From the NCBI GenBank assembly GCA_047967505.1, contig CM106538.1: a DNA stretch of 64,000 nt. One strand, given 5' to 3'. Shown here one piece after another: positions 21,930 to 33,369 of this stretch. This DNA comes from Dipteris shenzhenensis (taxonomy: Eukaryota; Polypodiophyta; Polypodiopsida; Gleicheniales). A program made the position numbers and the translations under genes. Positions within the stretch are counted from its first letter, which is position 1, and each line of letters begins with the position of its first letter. The notes under the pieces were generated by a model. That model searched no databases. It was not told the origin of the DNA and saw nothing but the letters and a program-made list of their open reading frames with translations.

Positions 21930-24250
21930 TCAAGTTAGCATGGCAGTACATAATGTTGTGGATTCTGTTGCTGGAATAGAGGCTCAAGTATAGTGTCAAT
22001 ACTCGGTGGGGCTAAGTTAGGAATTGGACCTTGTGCTTGCTTCTCAGCCTCAAATTGAACTTGCTCCTTTTGTACCCATTGTTGAAGTGCCTGAAATTGA
22101 GCCTTCTCCACTTCTGCATTCACGTATAGAGTTTCTTTTATTTGAGGCTTGGGAACTGATGTGGATGAGCTTGGTTTCTCATTGCTTGGCGGAGGTAGAG
22201 GCACTTGTGCTTTCTGTTGAAGAAGTCATCTTGATTGAATTGGAATATTAGGGTCCTTGGTGGCCTCTTTTTGTTGGTGTGTAATTACATTCACAGGTTG
22301 TGATATTACACTTGCCGGCCCTACACTTTGATGGTCCACCCCAAAAATGTCAATTGTGATGTTAGGCTTAGCCTCAATTTATTATGGGACCTTATTTTTC
22401 ATGGGACAATCGATACAAGCATGGCCAATGCCACAATCTCTACAGAGTGGTTTGAAAGTAGCGGGGCTACCGTGCGATGAGGACACTCTATGATTCAGTG
22501 ATTATCTCCACAACCATAGCACTTGATTGGTGCTCGATATGTATTGGGCCAAACTTGATTCGCATAGACTAGTATTATACCTTCTACTCCTTCCACATAG
22601 TACAATGGGTACTTGTTAGCATGCAGAGCATGCAACATGTGCACCAGGTATGGGGGGTCCCAAGCCCCATCCCCTAGCCATGCAATGACTCTTTCTCCTC
22701 CCAGAAAACCTTGGGAGGGATGAGAGAGAGGGTTCAATTGAGCCTTTAATATCCAAGCCCCCAAGGGGGCACCAATGCATATGGGATTAGTCTCCCATCA
22801 AATTGCCATGTGTCCATAATGTGCTAGCTCCATACACAAACCATGCTCCATTTTTAGTCAACCGAGGGGTGAAGGCCACCACTTCCAAAAGTACTCAGCA
22901 TCATACTCGAATGGCGAATCCACCTCCTTGGCTTGAAGTTTTTGTATTAGAATTACCGGAGGAGATGGATTTGGCACTCTTGGATATGGTCGTGGATTTG
23001 GATTATTCCCAAGTAATTGCAAAACTTGGGTCTGGACGGGAACCAGTCTCGAAGGTGGGGGCACTTGTGCAAGTGTCGGTTGCATTTACATTAGTATGGG
23101 TGTAGGTTGGTATGGTTGAGGTCAAAGTGGGTTGTTGCGCATGTTGAAGATGCAACTATTTTCATCATGGCCATCGACTACATAGATATGGCACCACAAC
23201 CTTGGTGGTGGATTTGCTTGTGCAGTGATCCTAGCTCTTAGGACCGGGCATTCATTTGTTGTATTATTGGCCATGCAGTGTGGACATCATACATTTTCTT
23301 GCCATGGATAAGTCTGAGGTGGCGGCTGAGACATGTGAAGCTTTTATTCCATGGCCTGCATTATTTCTTCTTTTAGCTTCATGGTCATGGCCTCTAGGCG
23401 ATCTTCATTAGACATTTCAGTAGTGGACTTGATTTCCCCTTTTTAGAGTACTTATCTTGTGCACTGACTCTTCCATCATCACTACTGGTGTCAGAGTCAG
23501 TCATGCCATCCTCGATGTCAATGGTAGTTGCATGAGTAGCACTGAATGTTTTGTAACGGCTATTCTTTTTCATGTCTTTGTAGATTTCCTTCCTTAGGCC
23601 TGCAACGAACCAGGTTGTGAGGTACTTAGCATTAGGGCATGGGTCACACTTGGCAATTAAGCGTTTCATCTTGCCCAGGTATGCGCATACATCTTCTTGC
23701 TGACCTTGTTCAAGCTTGCTTAGTTGGAGAGCGGGATCATCTTGTAGTCTCTCCATTTGAAAGCGCCTCTTGAATTCTGTTTGCAATAGGTCCCATGTGG
23801 CTCTTTCTTCCACTAGGAGGTCCAGGTACCATTCTGAGGCTTCATCGGTTAAGGCCATGGGGAACCAGGCGATCTTGGTTTCATTTGGATTGATCTCCAC
23901 CAGCTCGGCATGCGGCATCAAAATGCTGTAGGAATCAGGCTGGATTGCCCCTACCATTGTATTTGTTTTTTGGGAAGTTTGAGTTTTCTTAGGGGCACCT
24001 GCCTTGATTGTTATTATTGTTGCCAAAGTTTTTGTGACGATGAAAGAAATCGTTCCCCTCCGCTTCAAGTTCAAGATCCCCATCATCGCGATGGCACTTG
24101 GCCATGTCATGTCGTGGATGAGTCAAAGGTATTTCTTGATTTTCAGGGGGGGTATTGGGGTAGAGGGTTATCCGAGGCATTGGTTAGAGTGTAGTTGCAT
24201 GCATATTTAGCAAGTGTAGTTGTTGGAGGCATTAGCTGGGGAGCGTAGTT
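21930..24250 (-). pseudogene. Ty3/gypsy gag region
   Basis: On the reverse strand the best frame (23394-24110) carries the Retrotrans_gag fold: WFPMALTDEASEWYLDLLVE, then EFKRRFQMERLQDDPALQLS and KYLTTWFVAGLRKEIYKDM. Upstream (23989-24180) PRHDMAKCHRDDGDLELEAE matches the N-terminal gag of the copy at 55495-55695. Downstream, towards 21930, are a zinc-knuckle remnant (APIKCYGCGDNH, about 22500) and Pro/Gln-rich segments. Frameshifts and stops break it, and pol is not present. Confidence 0.82.
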
Positions 24251-24863
24251 GCATGCATATTTGGTGAGAGGTGGAACGGATGTCTCTCTTGCAAGTACAA
24301 GTGTTGATGTAATTGTGTTAGGGGGCTTAGATATGCATTAGTGTTGTAGGGAGTGATGTGTTAATCATGTGCCTAGAATTGTCCCATGTGTGTAGGGAAT
24401 GTGCCAGTGTAGATGGATCGTCAATCGGAGTTCACAACAAAAATTTATGAGCGAATTAGTGCAAAAAGGGGCCCACATGAAAAGGCACAAATTAATGAGT
24501 TATTGGGATTTCATAATGGTGTGCAAAGGGATGGAAAAATTCCCCATAGTGTGGTGTTTTTGTATGTGAAACCGTGGTTCAAATGGGGTCCAGTTTGGGT
24601 GCCAAATGGATGAGTTATGTGTGGTAAAGTATGGGGAAAATGATAGGGGGGGTTCCCTTTGTCAAAGGTGTGGTGTGAATGTTCCTAGGATTTTATTGGA
24701 ACTGAACTAGGGTTGGTTAGTCTAACTGGCTAGTTATCCTAACTATCTAGTTACTCTAATTGCTAGTTAGAGTAACTAAGTCAATTTAGTTAGCCTAATT
24801 AGATAGTTAGTTTCGTTGACGGTTAGTCCACCTAACTTAGCTATAGTTCACCTAACTAACTTA
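24251..24863 (-). repeat. Gypsy leader with degenerate CTAAC/GTTAG repeats (part 1)
   Basis: The part at 24410-24620 is homologous, inverted, to 55140-55370, the sequence just upstream of gag in the other copy. From about 24710 to 24863 it becomes a degenerate repeat of CTAACT/GTTAGN units. The repeat continues at 27535, beyond the gag-only element that inserted here. Confidence 0.75.
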
Positions 24864-25151
24864 TGATGGGATATCTCAAGGTGTATGCCCCAAGCACACC
24901 TTGGTTTCTATGTGTGTGTGCTAGAGGCACAGTTAGGTGCCCATAAGCACTGTTAGTGGTGGTAGAAGCCACATAGGATGATTGAGAGAATCTAGGAAAA
25001 GATTGAGGAGATGATTCTGGAGCTCAGAGGTCATCAGTGATGTCAGTGATCATGTAAGAGGTGCCTACTTAAGGACCTCATCTTTTTTCATTCTACAAGC
25101 ATGAATTCTCAGTTTGTGATCACTCCATGCTTTCCTTTTAGTTCATCAACA
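24864..25151 (+). repeat. 5' LTR of gag-only element
   Basis: 288 bp, TGATGGGATATC...ATCAACA. It matches 27247-27534 with scattered substitutions (roughly ten seen by eye). Confidence 0.93.
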
Positions 25152-26013
25152 TGGTATCAGAGCCCTTTGATTCTCCTTGAGCCCTTTTGTGCCACATCCT
25201 TCTTCTTCTCCATCTTCTTCTTCATCTTCACCATTTCTTCCCTTTTCTCCCAAATCTTGCTAAAGCTTGTTCTCCTCTCCCTCGGTTCTGTGCCATTCTC
25301 CAAGGCCTTCCTACTGGAGATACCCCTCGTTTGGGCAAACTTCCACCTACATGCAATTAAAGAAAAGACGTCTCTGCTGGTCACCATTCCCCAAATAGCG
25401 CATTTTTTAATCATTTTTCTGTTGCAGAATACTCCCTGCTTGCTGCACCATTGCTCGAGCCCTCTTAGGAGTAGATGGGAGACTTTAAGACAAACATTTT
25501 AAGTCACTTTGCAGCCCATTTGGTTTAGTAACGAAGGAGAAAACGTCAAAACACAAGTTCAACCTATAGGAACTCCCCCGAGCGAAACAGCATGCCATTT
25601 CACCCAACCTCTATGCTGGATCTTCTCTGGTATATGAGCTTTATTTTGCTTCAAAAACCCCTATTTTCTTTTCTTTGAAGAGTAGATACAAGCCCTCCAA
25701 GTTCAAGCCTCTGTTTTGGATAGTTTTGACAAGGTTGTGAGTTTGATGCTACAGTAGATGCTACTTTAGCATTTCTAAGGTTTTAAAGAGTTCAAAAGCA
25801 TCGTGGCTTCAACTTTCTTTCAAGTTGCTTTACCTAGATTCGCTTGGAATACTTTCATTTAGTCACCTCTATGAAGCATGCAAGTGAAAGCATCATTGAT
25901 TTGTAGTATGGATTTTGGTTGCAAGCCTTTGCTACTCTAAATGCTTGTATTTTGAAGCTCTTCAACTCTTTCTAGCCTTGTAAGAGAGTAGACACTGCCC
26001 TTTCTGGGTAGCC

Positions 26014-26874
26014 ATGAGAGTAGACCCTCTCATGGCTACCATCTTGAATATGGATAAGTTCAATGGTAAGGGCTTTCACACATGGCAGATGAAGGTTAAG
26101 TTTGCATTGATGAGGGAAAACCTCCGGGGGCTTGTCAAACTAGCTTCAACTTCTTCTTCAATAGCCTCCAATGCTGGAGAATCCTCAGCTCCGACATGCC
26201 CCACAAGAGATCCTGTTAGAGAGGAGAAAGCCTATGGCATCATTGCTCTTGCCTTAAGAGATGACTATATTCATCACATTTCTGATTTGGAGTTGCCTTC
26301 AGAAGCTTAGCAGAAGCTTGACATTATTTTTGGTGCTAGCTCTCACATCTCAAAATTGTCACTTAGGATTGCTTTCTTTGAATTGAAGATGGTTAGTGGC
26401 ACTCCTTTGGCTACCCACATCAATTACATGAGGAGTCTCATGACTCAACTTGCTTCTATCAACTCTCCAATCACTACAGATGATGCGATGGCAGTGTTGC
26501 TCAAGAGTATGCCTGAAGATTATGATCATGTTGTTACCACTTTGAAAAATCTTCCTAATCCTAATCTTGAAGGTCTTATTTCTGCTCTTCAACAAGAAGA
26601 AAGGCACATGGAACTCTGGAGAGGCAATGACGCAGCCTATGCCATAAAAATTCAGAAGGGCAAGTTTTCACCTTGCAAACATTGTGGGAAGACTAGTCAC
26701 CTCTCAAAAGACTGCTTCAAGATCAATCCATGCAAACACTATGGCAAAAACAATCACCATGAAAAGTTTTGTAGAGCCAAAAAGGAAGCAACTACAAAGT
26801 CAGAAACTGCCAATCTACTTTCAGTTGATGTGCCTCCACAAGATGAGGCATCCTATGAAGATTATGCTTTTTGA
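26014..26874 (+). pseudogene. UBN2-type gag of the gag-only element, one internal stop
   Basis: Starts MRVDPLMATILNMDKFNGKG (an internal ATG at 26035 fits the copia gag start better) and ends QDEASYEDYAF. It has the gag WQMKVKFALM block, a leucine-rich middle, and two zinc knuckles. The first is intact (CKHCGKTSHLSKDC); in the second the second Cys is Tyr (CKHYGKNNHHEKFC). The only disruption is a TAG at 26308-26310, after LPSEA. The frame is otherwise open for 286 codons, which suggests recent loss or selection until recently. Confidence 0.9.
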
Positions 26875-27246
26875 ATCATCTCCATATATGCTCCAGATCT
26901 CCCTTTTTTATGTTGAGTCAAGGTACTTAGCCTGGATAGTCCTCCAAAATGAATGAAATAAACTATTGTGTTTTTTAAACACCTCTGGTCACCATATGAT
27001 GTAGGCCATGTGGATGTGTTTTGCTCCATGGTACCTCCTGCAGACATTGTGTGCATGTACATGCAGGGGAGATAACCATTGGAAGGTCTTTTGTATCCCT
27101 TTTGTTTACTTCACACCCTTGGGAACCCCTTGCTAGCATGAGAACCTAGCCATAGATTTATCCTTGACCACCATGAGATGGCATGAGAAACTATGAGACT
27201 AGATGTATGCTTGACATAGCCTGAGGCATTCCCTTGAGGGGGGGTA

Positions 27247-27534
27247 TGATGGGATATCTCAAGGTGTATGCCCCAGGCACACCTTGGTTTCTATGTGTGT
27301 GTGCTAGAGGCACAGTTAGGTGCCCATAAGCACTATTAGGTGGTGGTAGAAGCCACATAGGATGATTGAGAGAATCTAGGAGCAGATTAAGGAGATGATT
27401 GTGGAGCTCATAGGTCATCAGTGATGTCAGTGATCATGTAAGAGGTGCCTACTTAAGGACCTCACCTTTCTTCATTCTACAAGCAAGAATTCTTAGTTTG
27501 TGTTCACTCCATGCTTTCCTTCAGTTCACCAATA
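27247..27534 (+). repeat. 3' LTR of gag-only element
   Basis: 288 bp, preceded by TTGAGGGGGGGTA, the polypurine tract. The terminal dinucleotide has changed to TA. Confidence 0.93.
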
Positions 27535-28010
27535 ACTTATAGTAACTAACCTATAGTTACACTAACTAGTGGTAGTAAAATTAACCTAACTTGGTTAACC
27601 TACCCTAGTGATAGTTAGACTAACCTAATTTTAATTAAACTAACCTAATGCCAGTTAGACACAACTAACTCAAGTTAGTGAAACCTAACCTAGCTATCTA
27701 AACTAAATACATTAAAATTAACCTAACCTAACCTACCTAGGGTTAATGCAGGGTTAGTTAAAGGGTTTTTTTTAAAAAGTGAAATAACAGGGGGGTGGCG
27801 GTGGCTGGAGGGCAGGGGGTGGTTGCGGCTGGAGGGCAGAGCTGTGAGGGGATGGAGGTGGGAGTCGAGGGGTGGGGAGGAGGATGTGGAGAGGAGGGGA
27901 GGTGGAAGGAGGAGATGCGGGGCATGGGGAGGCAAGGAACCAGGAAGTGATACCCCAAACAATGAGCAAGGGAGAATGAAGAACAAGCAAGGGGGAACAT
28001 AATTGACATC
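27535..28010 (-). repeat. Gypsy leader (part 2): CTAACC-like repeats then G-rich tract
   Basis: The degenerate TAACC/CTAAC repeat interrupted at 24863 runs on to about 27750. It is followed by about 170 bp of G-rich sequence (27785-27955; C-rich on the element's own strand). The copy at 53.1-55.1 kb has the same order in the opposite orientation. Confidence 0.7.
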
Positions 28011-29065
28011 ACTCATTCTAACCTCTAAAAAAACTTATACATTGCTATGTGACATTATGGACCCCTTTAGCTCAAATTTGTTTGAATACAATATGTAGGA
28101 AATGGAAAAATGCATCCAAGAGAATTGATGCATAAATTCATATTGATACACTATGTAGGAAATGGAGAAATGCATCCAAGAGAGTCGATGCATATAATGA
28201 AAATTATTTTCTATAAGAACATCCCACTATGAATGCCTGGGTGGTGTACAATGATCCCCTATAAACGGAAGGTCTCTCATCTCCAAAAGGGATATGAACT
28301 TTCTTGCTTCTACTTCACACACTCATAGTAATCAAGCAACACACAATTGGCTGGAACAATGATACCCTAGGGACTTTCACATAATCTTGTAGTAGCTATT
28401 GGGATTTTTGTTAAAATTTATCTAGCAGGCCTTCTCTTCTCAACCAACTATAGCATAGGATAGCTAAGAGTACATAAGAAGCAAGAAAAAATTATATCCC
28501 CATGTTGACTAGCCAATTCTTGTATGGATACTACAATATCTAATATAGACATAAGAGGCATCCTACAAATTATTAGTCTTCTTATATCTAACGTAGATAT
28601 AAGAGGCATCCTACAGATTATCAAACTTCCTTCTAATCAAACATTATACTTCTTGACCACAATCTATATGATACCAAATCCATTTCTAGCCAATTGTTAG
28701 GAAGCTTTCCCACCATCACTTGCTTGACAATGTACTCAAATAACTCACCTTTAAATTTACTCAGTTAAATATTTGTCTTCCACATTGCAAGAGATGGTTA
28801 GAGTAGCACTCTTTTGAGTATGACTATATGAGTTTAAACCCTCAAGCCTTATGGGAAAAGAGGTTAGGCTGATTGCATATGCAATTTAGTAATGGTGGTC
28901 TATCATGCTATAATTTTGTGCCATACAAAAAAGTGTATCAATTCTTCATATATCCCATGGTTGGGATATCAAGGATTGCATATGAGATTTAAAATAAATA
29001 AATGAATAAATAAATGAGTGAATTAATAAACAAATAAGTAAATAAGTCAATATATATACATATAT
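28011..29065. other. Spacer with a short tandem duplication
   Basis: A roughly 57-bp unit (TATGTAGGAAATGGARAAATG core) is present twice at 28084-28196. No gene-like frame is visible in the rest. Confidence 0.6.
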
Positions 29066-29705
29066 ACTCTCTAAATCCCTTGCAATTAAAAGAAAACTCT
29101 TGATTTATGCATATTTTGGCCTTTTGGGCACCACAAATGAGCTCAGAAGGCCCAAAAACCTTAGAAATGAATATAACATGGGTACCTTTTGGTGATTTCT
29201 CAAACCCCCTTTGGAGAAGAAGTGCACCTATTTCTAGCCAAAGCAACCTGCATGGGTTGCTTTGGCTAGAAATAGGTGCACTTCTTTTCCAGAGGGGGTT
29301 TTGAAACATCATTGAAAGGTACCCATGTTTTTAGTCATTTCTAGGGTTTTTGGGCCTCAGGGAGTTCACCTCAAAAAGTTTTAATGTACCACATGCATTC
29401 AAAAGGAGGGGTATTTTAATTCATCTTTTTTTTTAAAATTAACAAGATTACAATAACAGGAGGAGTTTTTTAATTTAATTTTTTTCAAAATCACTTAGTC
29501 CATAAGTAAAGAGGGGTGTCTTTATTGGGTGGAAATTTTTAGTTGAGGGGTTTTAAAATTACCCTTTGAACGCACGTGATACATATGCTTTCTTGCTAGT
29601 GCATCCCCTGAGTTTTGGGCCTTCTCAGCTCATTTCAAGTGCCAAAAAGGCCAAATTATGCATAGATAAAAAGTTTTGTTATTATTGCAAGGGATCTAGA
29701 GTAAG
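29066..29705. mobile_element. Foldback (long inverted repeat) element with nested MITE
   Basis: The left arm (29066-29248) and right arm (29255-29355 continuing at 29621-29705) are inverted copies around a centre at 29251/29252 (AAGCAACC-tgcatg-GGTTGCTT). Matching blocks include the ATCCCTTGCAAT edge, TATGCAT, GGCCTTTTGG, GAGCTCAGAAGGCCC and ACATGGGTACC. A MITE family A copy splits the right arm. With it removed, the element is about 375 bp and would fold into a near-perfect long hairpin. No coding capacity. Confidence 0.85.
29356..29612 (+). mobile_element. MITE family A, copy 2 (nested in the foldback element)
   Basis: 257 bp, CTCAGGGAGTTCACC...CATCCCCTGAG, flanked by a perfect 8-bp duplication TTTTGGGC (29348-29355 and 29613-29620). 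Same family as 1471, 40244 and 48106. Confidence 0.92.
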
Positions 29706-30760
29706 AGTTTTCTTTTAGTGGAATAGTTTTCGCAGATCATTGCTAGTGATTCTGTACCTACAATGCATTGTCAAACCAAAATGTATAGTAGAGCTTTCTT
29801 TTAGTGGAAGAGATTTTGTAAATTGTTGTGCCAGTGATTTCGTACCTAGGATGCACTATCAATCCCAAATGTATCTTTCCTTAAACACAATGTAAAGTAA
29901 GTACATTTCAATGCTTTTGGGTGAATATTTTTAACTTGGAGCTTTCTTCCATTGTTAAACATGTGCTTGTCCATGCTCTAGCAATGCATGGGAATATTTT
30001 TTGTCTTTTATTAGTTATCAATAAACAACAACAAAGACACCAAAAGATCCAATGACTAATTGAGATTTGTGAAGTTAAATGTTGAAATTTATCAAGAAAA
30101 GGGACTAGGGAACCATCCCAAAATAGCAAGGGCATTAGGGACGGCACTACAGTAATATGCCATTGATTTTTTACATGCAACCTTCAACATTCTAGGTGCA
30201 AAGTAACTAGGTTTCCAATTTCTCTCCTTGAAAGTGCCACTAATTCTATTTGGAATGCTTTAATAAGACAACCAACATCTCACGCTAGTGGACAATCGTT
30301 AGCACAATGTTGTAGGGAAGCTCATGTGAGAAGGGGAGATTATGCCATGGTATTGCGAAGGGAATCCACCCCGAAGGTTATAATCAAGAATTTTAGAAGA
30401 AGAAGGGAGGGGGGAGGGGGGGAGGAGGGCAATGTATTAGAATAATAGAGGGGCAAGTTCGATATTGGGTGTCCTCGACTCTTTTGTAAGAATTACAAGC
30501 TGAGCTTATATTTCACAATAGTCTACTAGTTCACAATACTCTACTAGTTACAACGCAGAAGCCCAAATTTAACGAACTACCATCATTGATAGATGTATAA
30601 GAAAGGAAATGCCTACTATTATCCATTTACGTTTTCACACACAAGAGGGCAAGCCACTTATTATTTATTGTATACCATAATCCACCATATCCTTGAGCTA
30701 TTAGCCCAAGAGTTTCATACAAGCCCTATTTATTATATGCTAAAATCCACAGGAGAGATG
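29706..30760. other. Spacer, no gene recognised
   Basis: A pair of related segments (around 29700-29750 and 29785-29840, sharing AGAGTTTTCTTTTAGTGGAA and GATTTCGTACCTA-like words) is visible. Nothing else supports a gene. Confidence 0.5.
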
Positions 30761-30765
30761 CCTTC

Positions 30766-31734
30766 TTATGCATTCGCAGGAGGTATCCATAAGAGATGGC
30801 TTCCATAAATCCAATGGCAGTCCTGCTCATCTGGGCTCATGCCTGGCATAGGTTTGGTTGTAATGGTGCTCACGGCGTGGCAGATCGCTATGCGCTTGCT
30901 AATCACTCCCGCTTTAGTTTGCAAGGTGACGCTGTAGATCTTGGTACCTTCGATGTAATGGCAAAAGAAGAGTGCATGAGGGAAAGCAAAGCTGTGACAC
31001 GATACTGGTGGTGCCTTTCCATCGTATCTCACCTCTGCGTTCAAGACTCGGACTGCCTCTTTCGACCCGACCGTGTCGGAGCTTGTGATCAGCTCCGAGG
31101 CTTGAGGGAGGACCGATACAACGAAATTTACGAGCATATCCATCGATCTGGCACATACCCATCTTTGGCCTTGAGGAGCATGAGCTTCGCATTCCTCTAG
31201 CGACCCGAGCATGTTCTTCGACATGTTGGATCGGGTAGCGTATCCAAACAATCCTAGCATGACAGGCAAACGTTTGCTTCCATAGGGAAGCTGGTCGATG
31301 ATGGAGTTTGGAAGAAAGGCGGTGAGTGGGACGTTGTCATGAAGATCTGGCAGGATTATCTCACTACCGCTAACGAGCTGTTTCTCATGGACATATTCGT
31401 TAGGCTGAGCGCCGGGTCCTCTTCCCATATGACGAGAATCCACAACAGACACGAGTTCGGTGTCTACGACGCATAAGACCTTTGCGTCCCTACACGATTT
31501 AGTTGAGAGCTGGCCATGACTGACTTCCTCAGAAAAGCGATGAGCAGCGAGCCCTCTGAGACTGGGTAGACGTTTACGAAGCAAGTCGGGCATGCGAGTC
31601 GTGGGAAAAGCTTTCAGCCAAACATTTTCTTCATTCGACTGATCTTCTAGGGGAAGCGCCACTCCAATACTGTAGATTGCTATTAGCATCAGGGTCCATG
31701 CCTGCATCAAAGCAGTAGTTCGACAGTCAGCCAT
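30766..31734 (-). CDS. BURP-domain secreted protein
   Basis: A single uninterrupted frame encodes 322 residues. The N-terminus (residues 1-28, with the hydrophobic run WTLMLIAIYSIGVALP) looks like a signal peptide, so the product is probably secreted to the cell wall or apoplast. The C-terminal ~200 residues match the plant BURP domain: FLPNSIIDQLPYGSKRLP, a CE...C segment (182-194), and CH dipeptides at 246, 258, 285 and 306. The spacing CH-X10-CH-X25-CH is canonical, but the last spacer is 19 instead of the usual 25 or so, and the usual Trp-Asn-Pro stretch is missing. BURP proteins (RD22, USP, BNM2, polygalacturonase beta-subunit types) act in wall or stress processes, but no enzymatic role is proven. 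An in-frame ATG at 31767 lies upstream of the expected transcription start, so I chose 31734. It is intronless and apparently intact. Confidence 0.85.
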   Translation of the reverse strand: MADCRTTALMQAWTLMLIAIYSIGVALPLEDQSNEENVWLKAFPTTRMPDLLRKRLPSLRGLAAHRFSEEVSHGQLSTKSCRDAKVLCVVDTELVSVVDSRHMGRGPGAQPNEYVHEKQLVSGSEIILPDLHDNVPLTAFLPNSIIDQLPYGSKRLPVMLGLFGYATRSNMSKNMLGSLEECEAHAPQGQRWVCARSMDMLVNFVVSVLPQASELITSSDTVGSKEAVRVLNAEVRYDGKAPPVSCHSFAFPHALFFCHYIEGTKIYSVTLQTKAGVISKRIAICHAVSTITTKPMPGMSPDEQDCHWIYGSHLLWIPPANA

Positions 31735-31782
31735 TTCGTAAAGAAGCAGCGAAGCACGAGCTAGCATTCGGCCAAGATCGTC

Positions 31783-31789
31783 TTAAATA
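31783..31789 (-). promoter_or_regulatory. TATA-like box of the BURP gene
   Basis: TATTTAA on the reverse strand, 49 bp upstream of the chosen ATG at 31734. A start site about 30 bp downstream would fall after the alternative ATG at 31767, which supports the shorter protein. Confidence 0.5.
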
Positions 31790-31799
31790 CTATGTTTCA

Positions 31800-33111
31800 T
31801 TATGACAACATACATATTTAATTGACTGCACAAGGCGTGCAATGAGGCGAACGTCATAAATTTTGTAAGCAAATGGTGGCTAATTGGTATTTAGTCCTTG
31901 CGAAAGCTGTAAGCGCTAGTATCCGTACCAGTAGTTCAGGCGATAAGATAGATACCCTTCATGTTGAGAAAAGAGATGCTCTAGCACACTGAGAACCGAC
32001 TAGGATGGTAAGGTTTTATAGTGCCTTGAGAGCAAGCACTAGGATGGTAACGTTTTATAGTGCCTTTAGATCGTGTCAAGGGCCACTATCTTCGGGATGC
32101 AAACCAAGCCTCGTGTTGGGGATGTTTATGTCAATTCACTTTTTTTTTTCTAATTAATGAAAGTGGTCTTCTCTTATCTTTTTCTCTCTTAAGGAGAGCT
32201 TTGGGGGAGGACGATTGGGGAAATATTGACCATTGGATTAGATTTGGTAAATATCGACCATTGGATGACTATTGGATGATTTTCTTCAAAACGTGAAGGC
32301 TTTCATGCAAAAAGTAGTTACATTTGAGAATTCCATTCGTGTCCATTTCCCATCGATCTTTTAATCTCTTGTCTCCATTTCCTATCGATCCTCAAATCTG
32401 TAATTTGATGCTCTCTGAATATCATCGATCTGCTCTGGTGCATTAAGGTTTTCTTTCGTCTTCAATCAAAGTATTTTTGTAATGATATGTTGAAAAAGTA
32501 CTACGAACATGAAGGTTTTCTTTCGTCTTCGCTCTCAATGTTTATTCGTAGGATGTGCACTGAGGGTGGGGATTTGGAATATATGTGTATTTTCAATGCA
32601 TGGTAGTCAAGAGCAATATTTCCCACACACTATAGAACCACAATTGTTGATGACATGAAAATTTTTGGCAATCGTGGACGACAACCACCCTGCAATAAAT
32701 GCACACTCAGTATTGAGAATTTGAGACTTTGTTGTATCAAGGAATTATGCACATAGAAGAGATCTCCTTTTTCAACATGCTTCGAGAAGCCAATGGTCTG
32801 GTGGAATCATTGTCACGTTTTCTCAAGGGAGCTTGGAAGAGCACAGCATGATGCAGGGAAGGCCACAAGTGCTTGGAATCATTGTCACATCTTTTCAATA
32901 GAGCTTGGAAGAGCACGGCGTGATGCAGGGAAGGCAACAACTCCTCCCGAACCAATATGTTACAAGTCACGTTTTCTGCCTTGCATGTGGCCTACACCCT
33001 TTGTCTCTACACATTGCAATGGTCCACCCACAGCTCATCAAGAGAACCTCCAGTTTTGTAGCGTAGGCACAAGCTACACATGGTAGTACCACGTTGGCCG
33101 AGCATGCCACC
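31800..33111. other. Spacer with a ~72-bp tandem duplication
   Basis: Two copies of a unit containing GGAATCATTGTCAC, GAGCTTGGAAGAGCAC and ATGCAGGGAAGGC lie at 32797-32940. No convincing gene otherwise. Confidence 0.6.
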
Positions 33112-33361
33112 CTCGGGGGGGTCACTCATCATATGTAACTTTATCACGTGAGTTCAACAGAAGGATATTTTTTATTCCTAAAATTTACAAAAATATAAAA
33201 TATACATAAGGGACTTTTTAAAATAGTTTTGAAAAAAATTTACAGATTTGTATAGAAAAGGGGTACATTTTATTAATGAAAAAATTTACAGATAAGGGAT
33301 TTTAAATATAGGCCTTGAACGCACGTGATATAGAGGGTTTATACATAGTGACCCCCTCGAG
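33112..33361 (+). mobile_element. MITE family B, copy 1
   Basis: 250 bp with terminal inverted repeats CTCGGGGGGGTCACT and AGTGACCCCCTCGAG (one mismatch). It is flanked by ATGCCACC at 33104-33111 and 33362-33369, a perfect 8-bp target duplication. Non-coding. Confidence 0.95.
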
Positions 33362-33369
33362 ATGCCACC

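Larger units (their letters stand above)
24864..27534 (+). mobile_element. Gag-only non-autonomous LTR retrotransposon (TR-GAG type)
   Basis: The 2,671-bp element has 288-bp LTRs at 24864-25151 and 27247-27534 and a perfect ACTTA target duplication (24859-24863 and 27535-27539). It has a perfect primer-binding site TGGTATCAGAGC at 25152-25163 and a purine tract ending at 27244. The internal part holds a single gag-like coding region and no protease, integrase, RT or RNase H. Such elements must be moved by the enzymes of a copia relative. The last two bases of the right LTR are TA instead of CA. Confidence 0.95.

Noticed and set aside
30796-31200. Forward frame of 134 codons opposite the BURP gene
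   Set aside because: It is a shadow of the reverse-strand BURP frame, which has a signal peptide and the four CH motifs.
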